From: DVEG01 sp964405435
Lineage (GTDB): Bacteria > Cyanobacteriota > Cyanobacteriia > Cyanobacteriales > Oscillatoriaceae
NCBI GenBank assembly: GCA_964405435.1
Contig: CAYOOD010000010.1
Coordinates: 1 to 64,000 of the forward strand
Length of the DNA stretch: 64,000 bases
Reading direction: 5' to 3'
The position numbers and the translations under genes were made by a program. Below the pieces are notes generated by a model. It saw nothing but the letters and a program-made list of their open reading frames with translations, ran no database searches and was not told the DNA's origin. The first letter of the stretch is position 1, and each line of letters opens with the position of its first letter. Positions 44,658-54,367 of the stretch are shown one piece after another.

Positions 44658-45092
44658 GCCATTTAAACAAATCTTCACAGCTTTTCTCCATACAAGGAGT
44701 ATTACAAGTGTTTTTGTTCGGAAAAACCTCTGGCTAGCTTCCCCTTTTATGGTAAAAAATACAAAAATAATCGAGGCCCGCCTCAACCTCGCAGGGGCCG
44801 AGTGGCCGCCCGATCGAGAAGGTACGCCCCTTACCGCTGCCTTTTTCGGCCCGCTTTATGGCCATTTAAACCCTAGAGCCCGAAATCGCATGAGCAGATA
44901 CTCACTTTTTAATTAAGTTTTGCATCTAGAAGTCACGCTTCATCAACAAATATAAAGTTATTCAAAGCAAGGGGCCGTGACTGGCCGAGAAAAGTATCAA
45001 ATTATTGCAATTTTTGCAAAAGTATTCCTGCAAAGCATACAATAGTCGCAGGATGTTTAAAACAAGAATAGAGTTCGCCCAAAGGAGGCTTT
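44658..45092. other. Intergenic region between divergent pncB and the small gene at 45093
   Basis: About 435 nt with AT-rich patches. No further gene was seen. Confidence 0.35.
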
Positions 45093-45242
45093 ATGAACCT
45101 TTCTGATAGAATTTCCGAAGCCATAAAATATGTTTTAGCAGCAAGCGCTCGCATCTTCGGCCCCAGCGATGACGAATACCCCCAAGTAGGAGTTCAGCCG
45201 TTTGACGGAGATCCCTACAAAGGCCGTCAGGAGATGGATTGA
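45093..45242 (+). CDS. Small conserved cyanobacterial protein (49 aa)
   Basis: ATG at 45093 follows a strong AAGGAGG site (45083-45089). The product is MNLSDRISEAIKYVLAASAR then IFGPSDDEYPQVGVQPFDGD and PYKGRQEMD. The YP-x-VGVQPF-G-P core looks familiar from other cyanobacteria, but I know no function. Amphipathic helix at the N-terminus, no membrane span. Confidence 0.7.
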   Translation: MNLSDRISEAIKYVLAASARIFGPSDDEYPQVGVQPFDGDPYKGRQEMD

Positions 45243-45939
45243 GAACGGTTTAGAATAACGCCTTCGTTGGCACTGCGTAATCATTCCCTTGAGGGGCTGC
45301 TTTTTGTCATGCCCGCACGCTCTCTTGGCGATCGCAATTAATTTGTTGTCAGTGGCCTAGTGTTAACAATCATAAGAATCGGTGGAGATAAAAAACCCTC
45401 TCCACCGGTTTGTATATGGTTGACTTCTGCGCAACTTCAAAAGACTATAGCGGTTCAATCAGTAGCGATCGCAACGCGAATATCCCCTAACGCCATCTTC
45501 AGATCGAAGAGAGCAGATCGACCGCACGGGTCGAAGTCCGCTATTGAGACGGTTTATTGAAATTGCAGCATAACCCTGATTGACTGGTAATTTTGACCGC
45601 CTATCTTCCGCACAGAGATGAAGCGATCGCCTGCTTAGCTTCATTCCATTTTTCACCAGTCAACTCCAAAACTTGCCGAATTTTCAAAAAATTTCCATTT
45701 TCCGCTACAAAACTTAAAGATTTACCCAGAGGAGGAGTCAGGCGGCGCTCTGATTCCTCCTCACCAGATATCCAGATAGGCTTCCTTCTATAAAATCTCT
45801 GAACGTTCGCCGAGCGGCGAATAAAAAAACAGCAGTTCAAATCAGGGGTTTTATCGGGAAACCCTATTTGCGCCAGTGGCGGAGATAGAGGGCGTCGTCC
45901 TCGCACCCCCATAATCTCCACACCTGCTCAGCACGAAAA
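45243..45939. other. Region with no confident gene
   Basis: About 700 nt. A frame at 45601-45921 minus (106 aa) starts 18 nt after the phytol-kinase-like stop. Its last 45 residues (FVAENGNFLKIRQVLELTGE) look protein-like, but the N-terminus does not, so it may be a gene remnant. Confidence 0.35.
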
Positions 45940-46650
45940 CTATCCAACGAACCAGTTATTTAAAAAAAAGCCCAAAGCCGCACTGCCCAGAGGAACCGTC
46001 AGGTTGTCAATACCAAACTTAGAGAAAGCTTCTAATCCGGTGGCGAATAGAGCCACGGCAATTGGCACCACCCAAGTAGGCCAGATAGGGCCTTGCACCG
46101 CCAGCAAAATCGCGCAGCCAACGGCATAGGTGACGAGGGCCATAGTTAAGGAGCCTTCCCAACTCTTTTTATTTCCCCAGAGTTCGTAGCGATTTCGGCC
46201 AAAGCGCTGGCCAATCAGAGCAGCCAGCCCATCTCCCCACGCCATTACCAAAATTCCCAGCGCCGCATATTGAGGTTGTTGCAGTGGCCAAAACCAAGCA
46301 ATCAGCACGCCGATACTCACCGCATAGAAAAACGTCCCAAAACTTTTGCGTCCGACGCTGTTGATACCGGGCAGGATGGGAAATCGGTAGGATAAAAGGG
46401 CGATCGCGCTCGCCAAAATTCCCGCCCCAATGCCCACCCACGCCGGCACCTGCAGCCACCAAGCCAGCAATAAGACTTGGCCCGTGCCAATGTGGACGAT
46501 TTTGCGGGTAATTTCCGGCTCTAAAGAGACAAAGCGATTTAGCGACTCCGCTAACAGCAGCACCGATCCCACCCAGACCGCCACGACGGCTATCTGGAAC
46601 CACAAAGGAGGGACTGGTGCTAGCCAAGGTACTTCATTAAGTAAGGACAC
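45940..46650 (-). CDS. Phytol kinase / dolichol-kinase-like membrane protein
   Basis: A 236-aa protein with about six or seven membrane segments. Motifs of the phytol/dolichol/diacylglycerol kinase superfamily: ITRKIVHIGTGQVLLLAWWL, MAWGDGLAALIGQRFGRNRY, NKKSWEGSLTMALVTYAVG and LEAFSKFGIDNLTVPLGSA. Cyanobacterial members use CTP to phosphorylate phytol freed from chlorophyll, feeding tocopherol synthesis. That substrate is inferred from the lineage. Confidence 0.87.
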   Translation of the reverse strand: MSLLNEVPWLAPVPPLWFQIAVVAVWVGSVLLLAESLNRFVSLEPEITRKIVHIGTGQVLLLAWWLQVPAWVGIGAGILASAIALLSYRFPILPGINSVGRKSFGTFFYAVSIGVLIAWFWPLQQPQYAALGILVMAWGDGLAALIGQRFGRNRYELWGNKKSWEGSLTMALVTYAVGCAILLAVQGPIWPTWVVPIAVALFATGLEAFSKFGIDNLTVPLGSAALGFFLNNWFVG

Positions 46651-47284
46651 GAGTCAACCAGTAATATATTGAATTCTTTATTACTTTATCGTTTTTTTTG
46701 CCTTCAATCCCTAGCCTCAAAAAATATTGACCGAGCGAAGGCATCTTTTTTACAACAGAATTGACAAAAAATCTAGGTTGATATTTTTTGTATAAAATTA
46801 AATGCTGCCTTACTTATTTGTAAAATATTTTTTCTGTTTGGTCTTTATGAATAAAAAATTAAAGATCGTCATTAATAAACAAATCGCCCTTTTTTGAAAA
46901 TTTTGAAATGTGCGACAAAAACTCGAAACTTTGACGTCTGAAAATATCGAAACTGCACTCAAGCCTATAAAAATTATTTTTGTGTTTGAAAATACTGCCA
47001 ACGCAGTTTCTATGCTGCTACACTCAAGCGGCATCTGGGAAATATTTAGGTTGAACCTCTCAGAGTCAAATTTTGAAAAAAGGCTCAGCCATAAGTAGCA
47101 GTCGGTCACGCATCGGTTAAAAGAGATAAATAAATATAAAATTTTATGGCTAAATTTAAAATTTATAGGGAGTAGCCGCTCGATCCATCGCCCAGACGCT
47201 TCAGCCCGCTAGCAACACTGCGTGTAGTTCCGCGCCGGATGAATTACAATAACAGACGGCGGTTTGATTGAAAAGAGGTGGCAG
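46651..47284. other. AT-rich intergenic region
   Basis: About 630 nt, mostly AT-rich. Overlapping opposite-strand frames (46810-47109 minus and 46910-47098 plus) have low-complexity translations and no family match. Confidence 0.4.
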
Positions 47285-47527
47285 GTGAAAATTTTACTCA
47301 TCGGGTTGATTCGGGGCTACCGCACGTTCATTTCACCCCTGTTTCCCCCGGTCTGTCGATTTACGCCGACCTGTTCGCAGTATGGGATCGAAGCGATCGA
47401 ACGATTTGGCCCGTGGCGGGGAGGAAGGATGACGATCGCGCGCCTGATGCGCTGCCATCCCTTGCATCCAGGCGGGTACGATCCAGTGCCGCCGGCTGAA
47501 AAAAGTACAAAAGATAGCGCGCCGTGA
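47285..47527 (+). CDS. yidD: Membrane protein insertion efficiency factor YidD
   Basis: An 80-aa protein. I chose the GTG at 47285 because family members begin MKILLIGLIRGYRTFISPLF and AAAGAGGTGGCA precedes it. The Cys motif PPVCRFTPTCSQYGIEAIER and RLMRCHPLHPGGYDPVP are diagnostic. YidD helps YidC-dependent membrane insertion. The usual rnpA/yidC neighbours are absent here. Confidence 0.93.
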   Translation: MKILLIGLIRGYRTFISPLFPPVCRFTPTCSQYGIEAIERFGPWRGGRMTIARLMRCHPLHPGGYDPVPPAEKSTKDSAP

Positions 47528-48785
47528 GAAAGGGCGATCTCAAAGTAAGAGGAAGCGCCGATGAGTTTTGAAGGCAAGGCGACCGCGTGTCGGAGCGATT
47601 CGCTATCGCCCTTGAAAAGCGCTTCACGAGAAAACCTATTATTCTTTCCCATCTTCGCCAACACTATCGCCAAACACATTTGATTTTCAGAATGTAAAGG
47701 TCAAGGCAAAAACCCTGCCGTGCGCCAAGACGCGATCGAACCCTTGGAACGACAAGTGCAAGAACCAGAAAAATTCAGAAACTACGGCCAGGTGAGAGCT
47801 TGGATGAAAGAAAAATGAGAGATCGATGCCTGTACAAAGTCGTTCGCTCAGCAAACAGGGGCTTTCCTCAAATTCAAATTGAAAGCAGCTAGACTGGGAG
47901 GCACGAACAACCAACGAACCAACGTCAGTTATAAAAAAGGTTAGGGTAAGAACTCAGCCGACAGCCGATAGGCGAATAGCTGATAGATTGCCTGCCGGAC
48001 GGTCGAGATCGCGATCGCCCCTGACTCTCAAAACGGCTGGCAGCTGGCTGAGTGGCGATCGCTCCTCAAAGAACTGAGAACGTCCGCACCCCCCTCAAGC
48101 AGCAAAAATCAATTCAGAGTTTTTGGGCGGATAGCAGCCGATCGGGGCTGAAAACGATTTGGAGCAACTGGCTGCAGCACGCCGGCAAAGCGCAACCGAT
48201 CGCCAAACTGTTCGGACAGCATCTTTCCTAGCTCTGGAAAACTGGGGCTGACTGAGTTTTTCACAGCAGCACCCCAGTGCAGCCTGAAACTTAGATGCTG
48301 TTGGGAGCGTCCCGCGATCGGGTTGGATTTCTGCGGCAGCTTGTGGTTTTTAGCAGAGGCGGCATCCAAGGCTGAGAAAGCCAGCCCGATCCGCAAGCTT
48401 TGTAGTGCGAGCTGGAAGCTCGCGATCGATTCCAGCTCGCGATCGATTCCAGCTCGCGATAGCCTGTCTCACCGGGGACTGGTTCGCCGGATGCTCGAGA
48501 AAGTGGTGGTGAGGAGTGGACATGGGGGAAGTTTCAGCGCGTTTTTTCGCAATATCGAGGTCGTACAGGTTTCTGCCCCTTAGTGCCAAACGATCCGACT
48601 CGCGAGAAACGCTGGTTTTCCAGGAGCGATTCCTGGCCGAGTCAGGTGATTTTTCAACCCAGTCTGAAAGGGCGCGAACCTCAAGGGTAAGGGGACTCAG
48701 CAGAGGAGCGCATTGATATATAGTGATGATTTCCCGCGAGGGAAAGACCATTCGCTCGAGAAAAGCGAACTAAGGAGAAGCTGTT
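47528..48785. other. Intergenic region with no supported gene
   Basis: About 1.26 kb. It holds a 17-bp tandem repeat (GCTCGCGATCGATTCCA units, about 48417-48460) and many HIP1-like sites. A short frame near 47720-47818 plus (QEPEKFRNYGQVRAWMKEK) may be debris of a gene. A good SD (AAGGAG, 48770-48775) precedes the next gene. Confidence 0.4.
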
Positions 48786-50519
48786 GTGAGATTCCACTGG
48801 CTACTACCCAGTTTCTTTACTGCATTTTTGCTGACCTCTCCAGCCGATGCAGCCACCCTGCAATCTTGGCGGTTTGACGCGGCACAGAATCGGCTGTACA
48901 TTAAGACGGACGACGGGGTTCAACCCAAAGCCCAATTGATTGCCAATCCGACTCGCTTGGTCATTGACTTGCCCGGTACGACGGTCGGGCGTCCCGGGAC
49001 AACGCAACCGCGAAGAAATGGCATTGAGGCCGTGCGAGTGGCGCAGTTTGATGCTCAGACGACTCGCCTCGTCATTGAATTGAGTCCGGGTTACACCGTA
49101 GACCCCGATCGCGTGACAGTGCGGGGCGCAACGGCGAACCAGTGGACAGTAGAATTGCCGACTCCACAAGAGATCGCTGGCGGGTCTGGTCTTTCGCCTG
49201 ATGGTTATCCGCGAGAGAGGCTGGAGGCAACGGCAGCACAGACGGCGATCGAAAACGTGCAGGTGACGCCGGATGGGCTGTTCATTCGCACCAGCGGCGC
49301 AGCACCAGAGCTGAAGGTGCAGCGGAATCGCGATCGCTCCACCGTCAACATAGACTTGCAGGGGGCCACCGTATCTCCTGACCTGAAAGGGCTGAATATG
49401 GCCGTCAATCGCAACGGCATCCGCAACCTGCAAGTCAGCCAAATTCAAAGTTCGCCGCCCGTGGCGAGGGTAACGCTAAACGTCAGCAACTCCCCGGACG
49501 ACTGGCAGGCAACTACTACCAATACGGGCGACGTCATCGTTTTGCCGACAGGAGGCGCAGCGTCTTCCGAGAAGCAACCGGACTCAGAGCGCCAGAGCAG
49601 CGATCGCCTGACAGAGATTCAGTCTGTAGAAATGGCGAGCAATGGCACGCAACTGGTCGTCAAAACGAATGGGCCATTTACCTACACGAGCGGCTGGGAT
49701 CTGGGAACCGGCTACTACAAAATTACAATTCCCTCAGCCAAACTGGGCAATCGAGCCAGGAGCCCCCAGACCGACGCACTGGACGTGCGCCTGCAGCAAG
49801 CCGACTCGGAAACAGTTGCGGTCTGGATAAAACCGGAGTCTGGGATTGCCCTGAGCGAAATCAACCAGCCTTCCAGCCAAATTTTGTATGTACAACTGCG
49901 GCGATCGGGCCAAGTTGGCGGCAGACCACCTGCCTCTAACGATCCCACCTCCGACTCCCCCCGCACCCGACCCAACGGGCGAGTTGTGGTAGCGGTCGAT
50001 CCCGGACACGGAGGGCGCGATCCCGGGGCGATCGGCATTAGCGGCATCCAAGAGGCAGAGATAGTTTTGGACATCTCGCAACAAGTGGCCAGAATTCTCG
50101 AGCAAAACGGCGTACAAGCGATTATGACGCGCACCGACGACCGGGAAATCGACCTGGAACCGAGGGTGCAATTGGCAGAACGGGTGAATGCGTCGCTATT
50201 TGTCAGCATTCACGCCAATGCTATTAATATGAGCCGCCCCGACGTGAATGGCATCGAGACGTATTATTACTCCAGCGGCGGGCGGCTAGCCTACACTATC
50301 CACAACAGCATTCTGCAAGCGACCGGGGCCCGCGATCGCCGGGTACGGCAGGCCAGATTTTACGTCCTCAGAAGAACCTCTATGCCGGCTGTTTTAGTCG
50401 AAACCGGTTTTGTCACGGGAGCTGAGGATGCCCCCCGACTGGCTGACCCTTCTTACCGAAAGGTCATGGCAGAAGCGATCGCTCGCGGTATCTTGCAGTA
50501 CATCCAACAAAATCGATAG
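48786..50519 (+). CDS. N-acetylmuramoyl-L-alanine amidase with AMIN domains (AmiC-like)
   Basis: A 577-aa protein starting at GTG after AAGGAG. Signal peptide (1-23, ending in PADAA). Two or three AMIN-like regions (LQSWRFDAAQNRLYIKTDDG; IENVQVTPDGLFIRTSG; about 270-370) target septal peptidoglycan. The catalytic Amidase_3 domain (about 400-575) shows the zinc ligands in VAVDPGHGGRDPGA, EAEIVLD and FVSIHAN, and the Glu in VLVETGFVTG. It splits daughter cells and, in filamentous cyanobacteria, drills septal nanopores. It is followed 10 nt later by murI. Confidence 0.93.
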   Translation: MRFHWLLPSFFTAFLLTSPADAATLQSWRFDAAQNRLYIKTDDGVQPKAQLIANPTRLVIDLPGTTVGRPGTTQPRRNGIEAVRVAQFDAQTTRLVIELSPGYTVDPDRVTVRGATANQWTVELPTPQEIAGGSGLSPDGYPRERLEATAAQTAIENVQVTPDGLFIRTSGAAPELKVQRNRDRSTVNIDLQGATVSPDLKGLNMAVNRNGIRNLQVSQIQSSPPVARVTLNVSNSPDDWQATTTNTGDVIVLPTGGAASSEKQPDSERQSSDRLTEIQSVEMASNGTQLVVKTNGPFTYTSGWDLGTGYYKITIPSAKLGNRARSPQTDALDVRLQQADSETVAVWIKPESGIALSEINQPSSQILYVQLRRSGQVGGRPPASNDPTSDSPRTRPNGRVVVAVDPGHGGRDPGAIGISGIQEAEIVLDISQQVARILEQNGVQAIMTRTDDREIDLEPRVQLAERVNASLFVSIHANAINMSRPDVNGIETYYYSSGGRLAYTIHNSILQATGARDRRVRQARFYVLRRTSMPAVLVETGFVTGAEDAPRLADPSYRKVMAEAIARGILQYIQQNR

Positions 50520-50529
50520 ACCTGCTTTA

Positions 50530-51498
50530 ATGGAACCACTCTTCTCCAATCCTTCAGCGCCCTACTCAGCAGACCGCTATGGCAACAGTATGCGGCCCTA
50601 TGCTGGCACCCTCTCCGAGCAGGAATCCCACGGAGGCATTGGCACCAGGCCAACTCCAGCCTCTGGCGACAGACCTCGCCCCCGCATCGGCATTTTCGAC
50701 AGCGGCGTCGGTGGCCTCACCGTTTTGAGAGAGCTGTACCAGCAGATGCCCAGCGAATCTATTCTTTACTTTGGCGATACGGCGCGGCTCCCCTACGGAA
50801 CTCGCTCTCAAGCCGAAATCGTCCAATTCGCGCGCGAGATTCTCGGTTGGATGGTGCAGCAGGGCGTCAAAATGGCGATTATGGCCTGCAATACCAGTTC
50901 TGCCCTGGCGCTGGAGACCGTGCGGTCTGAGTTCCAAATGCCCGTCCTCGGGGTCATCCTTCCCGGTGCCCGCGCTGCCGTTGAGCAAGGCCGGCGCATC
51001 GGCGTCATCGCCACTCCCGCCACTGCTGCCAGCAATGCCTACCGAAAGGCCATCTTAGAAATTGACCCCAGCGTTCAAGTCTGGCAAGTTGGCTGCCCCG
51101 AGTTCGTGCCCCTGATCGAGCAAGGGCGCATCAACGATCCCTACACTTATGAGGTGGCGCGGGAATATCTCGCGCCACTCTTGCAGCAGCAAATTGACAC
51201 GCTTGTTTATGGCTGCACCCACTATCCTCACTTAGCTCCCGTGCTGCGTCGCATTCTGCCACCTTCCGTACAGCTCGTCGATCCAGCCATGTACGCGGTG
51301 GCGGCTGCAGTCAGAGAAATTGAGCTGCTGGGACTGCGGGATACCCGCCCCCCACTGCCGACTCGATTTGGCGTCAGCGGTTGTCCGAGGCAGTTTGCTC
51401 AACTGTCCGTGCAGTGGCTCGGATACACGCCATCGGTTGAAAAGGTGTGTTTGACAGAGTTTGTCGGTCAGCCGCTGTCCCTGGAATCAGCAGAATAA
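50530..51498 (+). CDS. murI: Glutamate racemase
   Basis: A 322-aa enzyme giving D-glutamate for peptidoglycan. The core starts RIGIFDSGVGGLTVLRELYQ, with catalytic Cys in MACNTSSALAL and VYGCTHYPHLAPVL. The ATG at 50530 gives about 50 extra N-terminal residues, partly low complexity; the ATG at 50590 is another option. Placed directly after the amidase and before sds, a setting common in cyanobacteria. Confidence 0.93.
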   Translation: MEPLFSNPSAPYSADRYGNSMRPYAGTLSEQESHGGIGTRPTPASGDRPRPRIGIFDSGVGGLTVLRELYQQMPSESILYFGDTARLPYGTRSQAEIVQFAREILGWMVQQGVKMAIMACNTSSALALETVRSEFQMPVLGVILPGARAAVEQGRRIGVIATPATAASNAYRKAILEIDPSVQVWQVGCPEFVPLIEQGRINDPYTYEVAREYLAPLLQQQIDTLVYGCTHYPHLAPVLRRILPPSVQLVDPAMYAVAAAVREIELLGLRDTRPPLPTRFGVSGCPRQFAQLSVQWLGYTPSVEKVCLTEFVGQPLSLESAE

Positions 51499-52705
51499 GG
51501 GCGCGCGATGGCGATCGGGTCCCCGGCAAGTCCCGACTCATTTAGTTCGAGTGCAAACTGAGTGTGAGGAGTGAACAGAGGGGAATTCCTGCTGTTCACT
51601 TTTTATTTATCGCTAGGAGCCTCGCAACCGCCAGCAGATTTTTTCTCCCTATATCGGCGGATCGCGAGCAAGATGCTCGCGCTAAATGGCCCAGCTTGGT
51701 ATAGCAGGCTGACGCACCCGTCTGACCGGGGGAAAACTGGGTCAGTGCGAACGCTACACCCCAGCGTTTCGTTGGGCAAAACTCAATAGGACGTAAATCG
51801 CAAGCAAATAGCCCGTTGCCAGAATTGGAATAATTAGAGGAATATCGTGGTAAATCATAGTACGGCCCGAAGTTGCAAGGAGGGAGACGTTCAGTTAAAT
51901 GCTTTCGCCATGCCGATGTCTGGCACTCCGAACCCAGCACTGGCTCGAAATGCCTTTTTGCCATAAGGACTTACGGAGAAATGGCTGTCCCCGGCAAATA
52001 TTTTGACGAATTGTCCAAACTCCACGAATACATAACGAGATGGTCGGGTTACGGCTGTTACCCACCTCTCGAAAATTCGCTGATTGACTTGATGGTGTTT
52101 GTTTTCCCAACCGGACGAAAGGAGCTTTAACTGTCCAAGGCTGTTTGGACGGCCCTCACCCGTGTAAACCCGGCTTCCAGGAATGTAACAGGCTTGTATT
52201 ACCTGCTCCCCTATCAAGAACTAATTTATGGAATTTTTGAAATTCTTATTATCTAGAGTAACACGCGATGCGTAGTTTTTCGCGCTGTTTTGGGGAAAGC
52301 CTTAATAATTGTACACAATTCGCAAAAATTCCCGGAGGAAGGCTGTGGCCATTTTCTGGGGCGTGCCTGCGCGGCTGTGGCATTTCGCTTCTGATTTGAC
52401 CGAGCCGACACTGCATTAGGCGGGGCGGTGCCAACCAGCAGGCCCAGCAACAGGAGTGTCTCGACTGCCGTTTCAACTTGTACAAAATACTAAGTTTTAA
52501 ACTTTCACTTTAAAAGTGATATTCTCAAGTACAGACATTTATGCCATAAGTGAGATTGTTGGCAACAGACATGAGAACAAGCCGCTGCGAGGATTTCCTC
52601 GGCGGCACAAATGATTTCAACAAAACTTTGCGATGGGAGAAGCATAGCTTAGAATAAAGAGCAAATATGTAAACTTTCGTAACTAACGCCTGAGCCGGCC
52701 CATCC
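51499..52705. other. Intergenic region upstream of sds
   Basis: About 1.2 kb with no confident gene. A 34-codon minus frame at 51754-51858 would encode a hydrophobic peptide (MIYHDIPLIIPILATGYLLA start) but lacks a ribosome-binding site. Other frames here, such as 51873-52130 plus, show no family features. Confidence 0.35.
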
Positions 52706-53677
52706 ATGACCTCAGCAATATCCCTCTTTTCCCCGGTTGAAGCAGATCTGCAGGTGTTAGCAGAGAACCTGAAAAAGCTGGTGAGTGCCAAGCACCCCAT
52801 CCTGTACGCTGCGGCAGAACACTTATTCGGTGCCGCGGGAAAACGAGTGAGGCCAGCTATAGTCCTGCTGATATCGCGGGCAACGATGCAAGATCGCGAT
52901 ATAACGCCCCGTCACCGACGGCTGGCCGAAATTACGGAGATGATTCACACGGCGAGCTTGGTACACGACGATGTAGTGGACGATGCAGAACTCCGCCGAG
53001 GAATTGCCACCGTACACAGCAGTTTTGGCACCCGAGTGGCCGTATTGGCGGGCGATTTCTTATTTGCTCAATCTTCCTGGTATTTGGCCAATTTGGATAA
53101 TCTGGAAGTGGTCAAGCTTCTGTCAGAGGTGATTATGGATCTGGCGGAAGGAGAGATTCAGCAGGGACTGAATCGATTTGACAGCAGCTTGTCCGTACAG
53201 GCTTATTTGGAGAAGAGCTACTACAAAACCGCCTCTTTGATTGCCAACAGTTCCAAAGCAGCAGGGATACTCAGCGAGGTATCGGCAGAATTAGCTGAGG
53301 ACTTGTACGGCTACGGGCGTCATTTGGGGCTGGCGTTCCAAGTAGTGGATGATATTTTGGACTTCACGGGCTCTACGGAAGGGTTGGGCAAACCGGCGGG
53401 GTCGGACCTCAAAGGCGGCAATCTGACTGCACCCGTGTTATATGCTTTGGAAGAGAAGCCTTATTTAGAAGTCCTGATCGAACGCGAGTTTTCCCAAGAA
53501 GGAGATCTCGAACAGGCGCTGGCACTGATAGAAGAAAGTAAAGGGATCGAGCGATCGCGAGAATTGGCGGCAAATCACGCCCGCCAAGCAGTGGCCCACT
53601 TGCAGGCGCTGCCCCCCTCAGACTCTCGTCAAGCGCTGATTGATTTGGCTGACTACGTTGTGAGCCGCCTGTATTAG
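52706..53677 (+). CDS. sds: Solanesyl diphosphate synthase-like polyprenyl synthase
   Basis: A 323-aa trans-polyprenyl synthase: AAGKRVRPAIVLLISRATMQ, first aspartate-rich motif LVHDDVVDDAELRRG, and second motif AFQVVDDILDFTGSTEGLGK. It makes the long side chain of plastoquinone. Chain length (solanesyl) is inferred from cyanobacterial orthologues and the murI-sds context. Confidence 0.88.
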   Translation: MTSAISLFSPVEADLQVLAENLKKLVSAKHPILYAAAEHLFGAAGKRVRPAIVLLISRATMQDRDITPRHRRLAEITEMIHTASLVHDDVVDDAELRRGIATVHSSFGTRVAVLAGDFLFAQSSWYLANLDNLEVVKLLSEVIMDLAEGEIQQGLNRFDSSLSVQAYLEKSYYKTASLIANSSKAAGILSEVSAELAEDLYGYGRHLGLAFQVVDDILDFTGSTEGLGKPAGSDLKGGNLTAPVLYALEEKPYLEVLIEREFSQEGDLEQALALIEESKGIERSRELAANHARQAVAHLQALPPSDSRQALIDLADYVVSRLY

Positions 53678-53762
53678 CTGGAAGCTGTCAGCTCTCAGCA
53701 GGAAAGCCGCCCGCCTCAAAACGCGAGGCAGCAAATAGCTGACAGCCGAGATAGCTTTCCGG

Positions 53763-54248
53763 TCAGGCGATATCTGGGGGAAAGTTCCCTTTTGGCGATA
53801 CAGGTGCGATGTATTGTTGCAGTTGGGACTGGATGAGATTTTGGACGTGTTCGCGCCGAACCTCAGTCCCAGCTTCTACATTGCCTGGGGTCTCGAAGAA
53901 AACCGTACTGTCAACGGTATCGAGCGCTATCATTTGAAACAAAATGTGGGTGACGGGCACCGCCCAGGCCATGATTTGAGAATTTCGGGGAGCAAAGGTT
54001 CCGGTAGCGGCGTCTTTCCGGGTGGGAAAAGCATAGATAACGTGTTTCTCGACCGTGGGCTGGGCGCGATTGCTCAAGGTGGTCAGCACCCAATCGCGGT
54101 CGAGAGTTTGCAGGATGTAGTATTGCCGGTGGCGCAACTGAGTGGCAAGTAATTTTAGGGCGGGTGCGATCGCAGCCACAATCTTCGGCGTGGTGCCATC
54201 TTGAGGGGCATTGTCAATTAGGGCTTGAATCTGTTGGTCTAAATCCAT
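53763..54248 (-). CDS. Conserved cyanobacterial protein of unknown function
   Basis: A 161-aa soluble protein: TTPKIVAAIAPALKLLATQL then RHRQYYILQTLDRDWVLTTL, and AVPVTHILFQMIALDTVDST. It is divergent from hetZ with a 119-nt shared upstream region. I recognise no domain with a known role. Confidence 0.75.
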   Translation of the reverse strand: MDLDQQIQALIDNAPQDGTTPKIVAAIAPALKLLATQLRHRQYYILQTLDRDWVLTTLSNRAQPTVEKHVIYAFPTRKDAATGTFAPRNSQIMAWAVPVTHILFQMIALDTVDSTVFFETPGNVEAGTEVRREHVQNLIQSQLQQYIAPVSPKGNFPPDIA

Positions 54249-54367
54249 CTGAATCTTGAGGGGCTCCTACACTTTGAGTGTAGCTGTCCCTTGCACTGAG
54301 CTGCTTATAGAGTGTGGCGTGCCGCAGCGCCCGCCAACCGCCACGAGCAGTACCAGTGCCGTTTTAC

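Noticed and set aside
45601..45921. 106-aa frame (minus) following the phytol-kinase-like gene
   Set aside because: Only the last 45 residues look protein-like; no start context. It may be debris, not reported as a gene.
46810..47109. 99-aa frame (minus) in AT-rich DNA
   Set aside because: Phe/Lys/Ile-rich translation driven by base composition, and an equal-quality frame on the other strand.
47720..47818. Possible transposase or gene fragment (RQDAIEPLERQVQEPEKF)
   Set aside because: Too short and no start codon; family could not be decided.
51754..51858. 34-aa hydrophobic peptide (minus), possible small photosystem-type subunit
   Set aside because: Good membrane-helix look but no ribosome-binding site and it matches none of the small photosynthetic subunits I know; kept only as a note.
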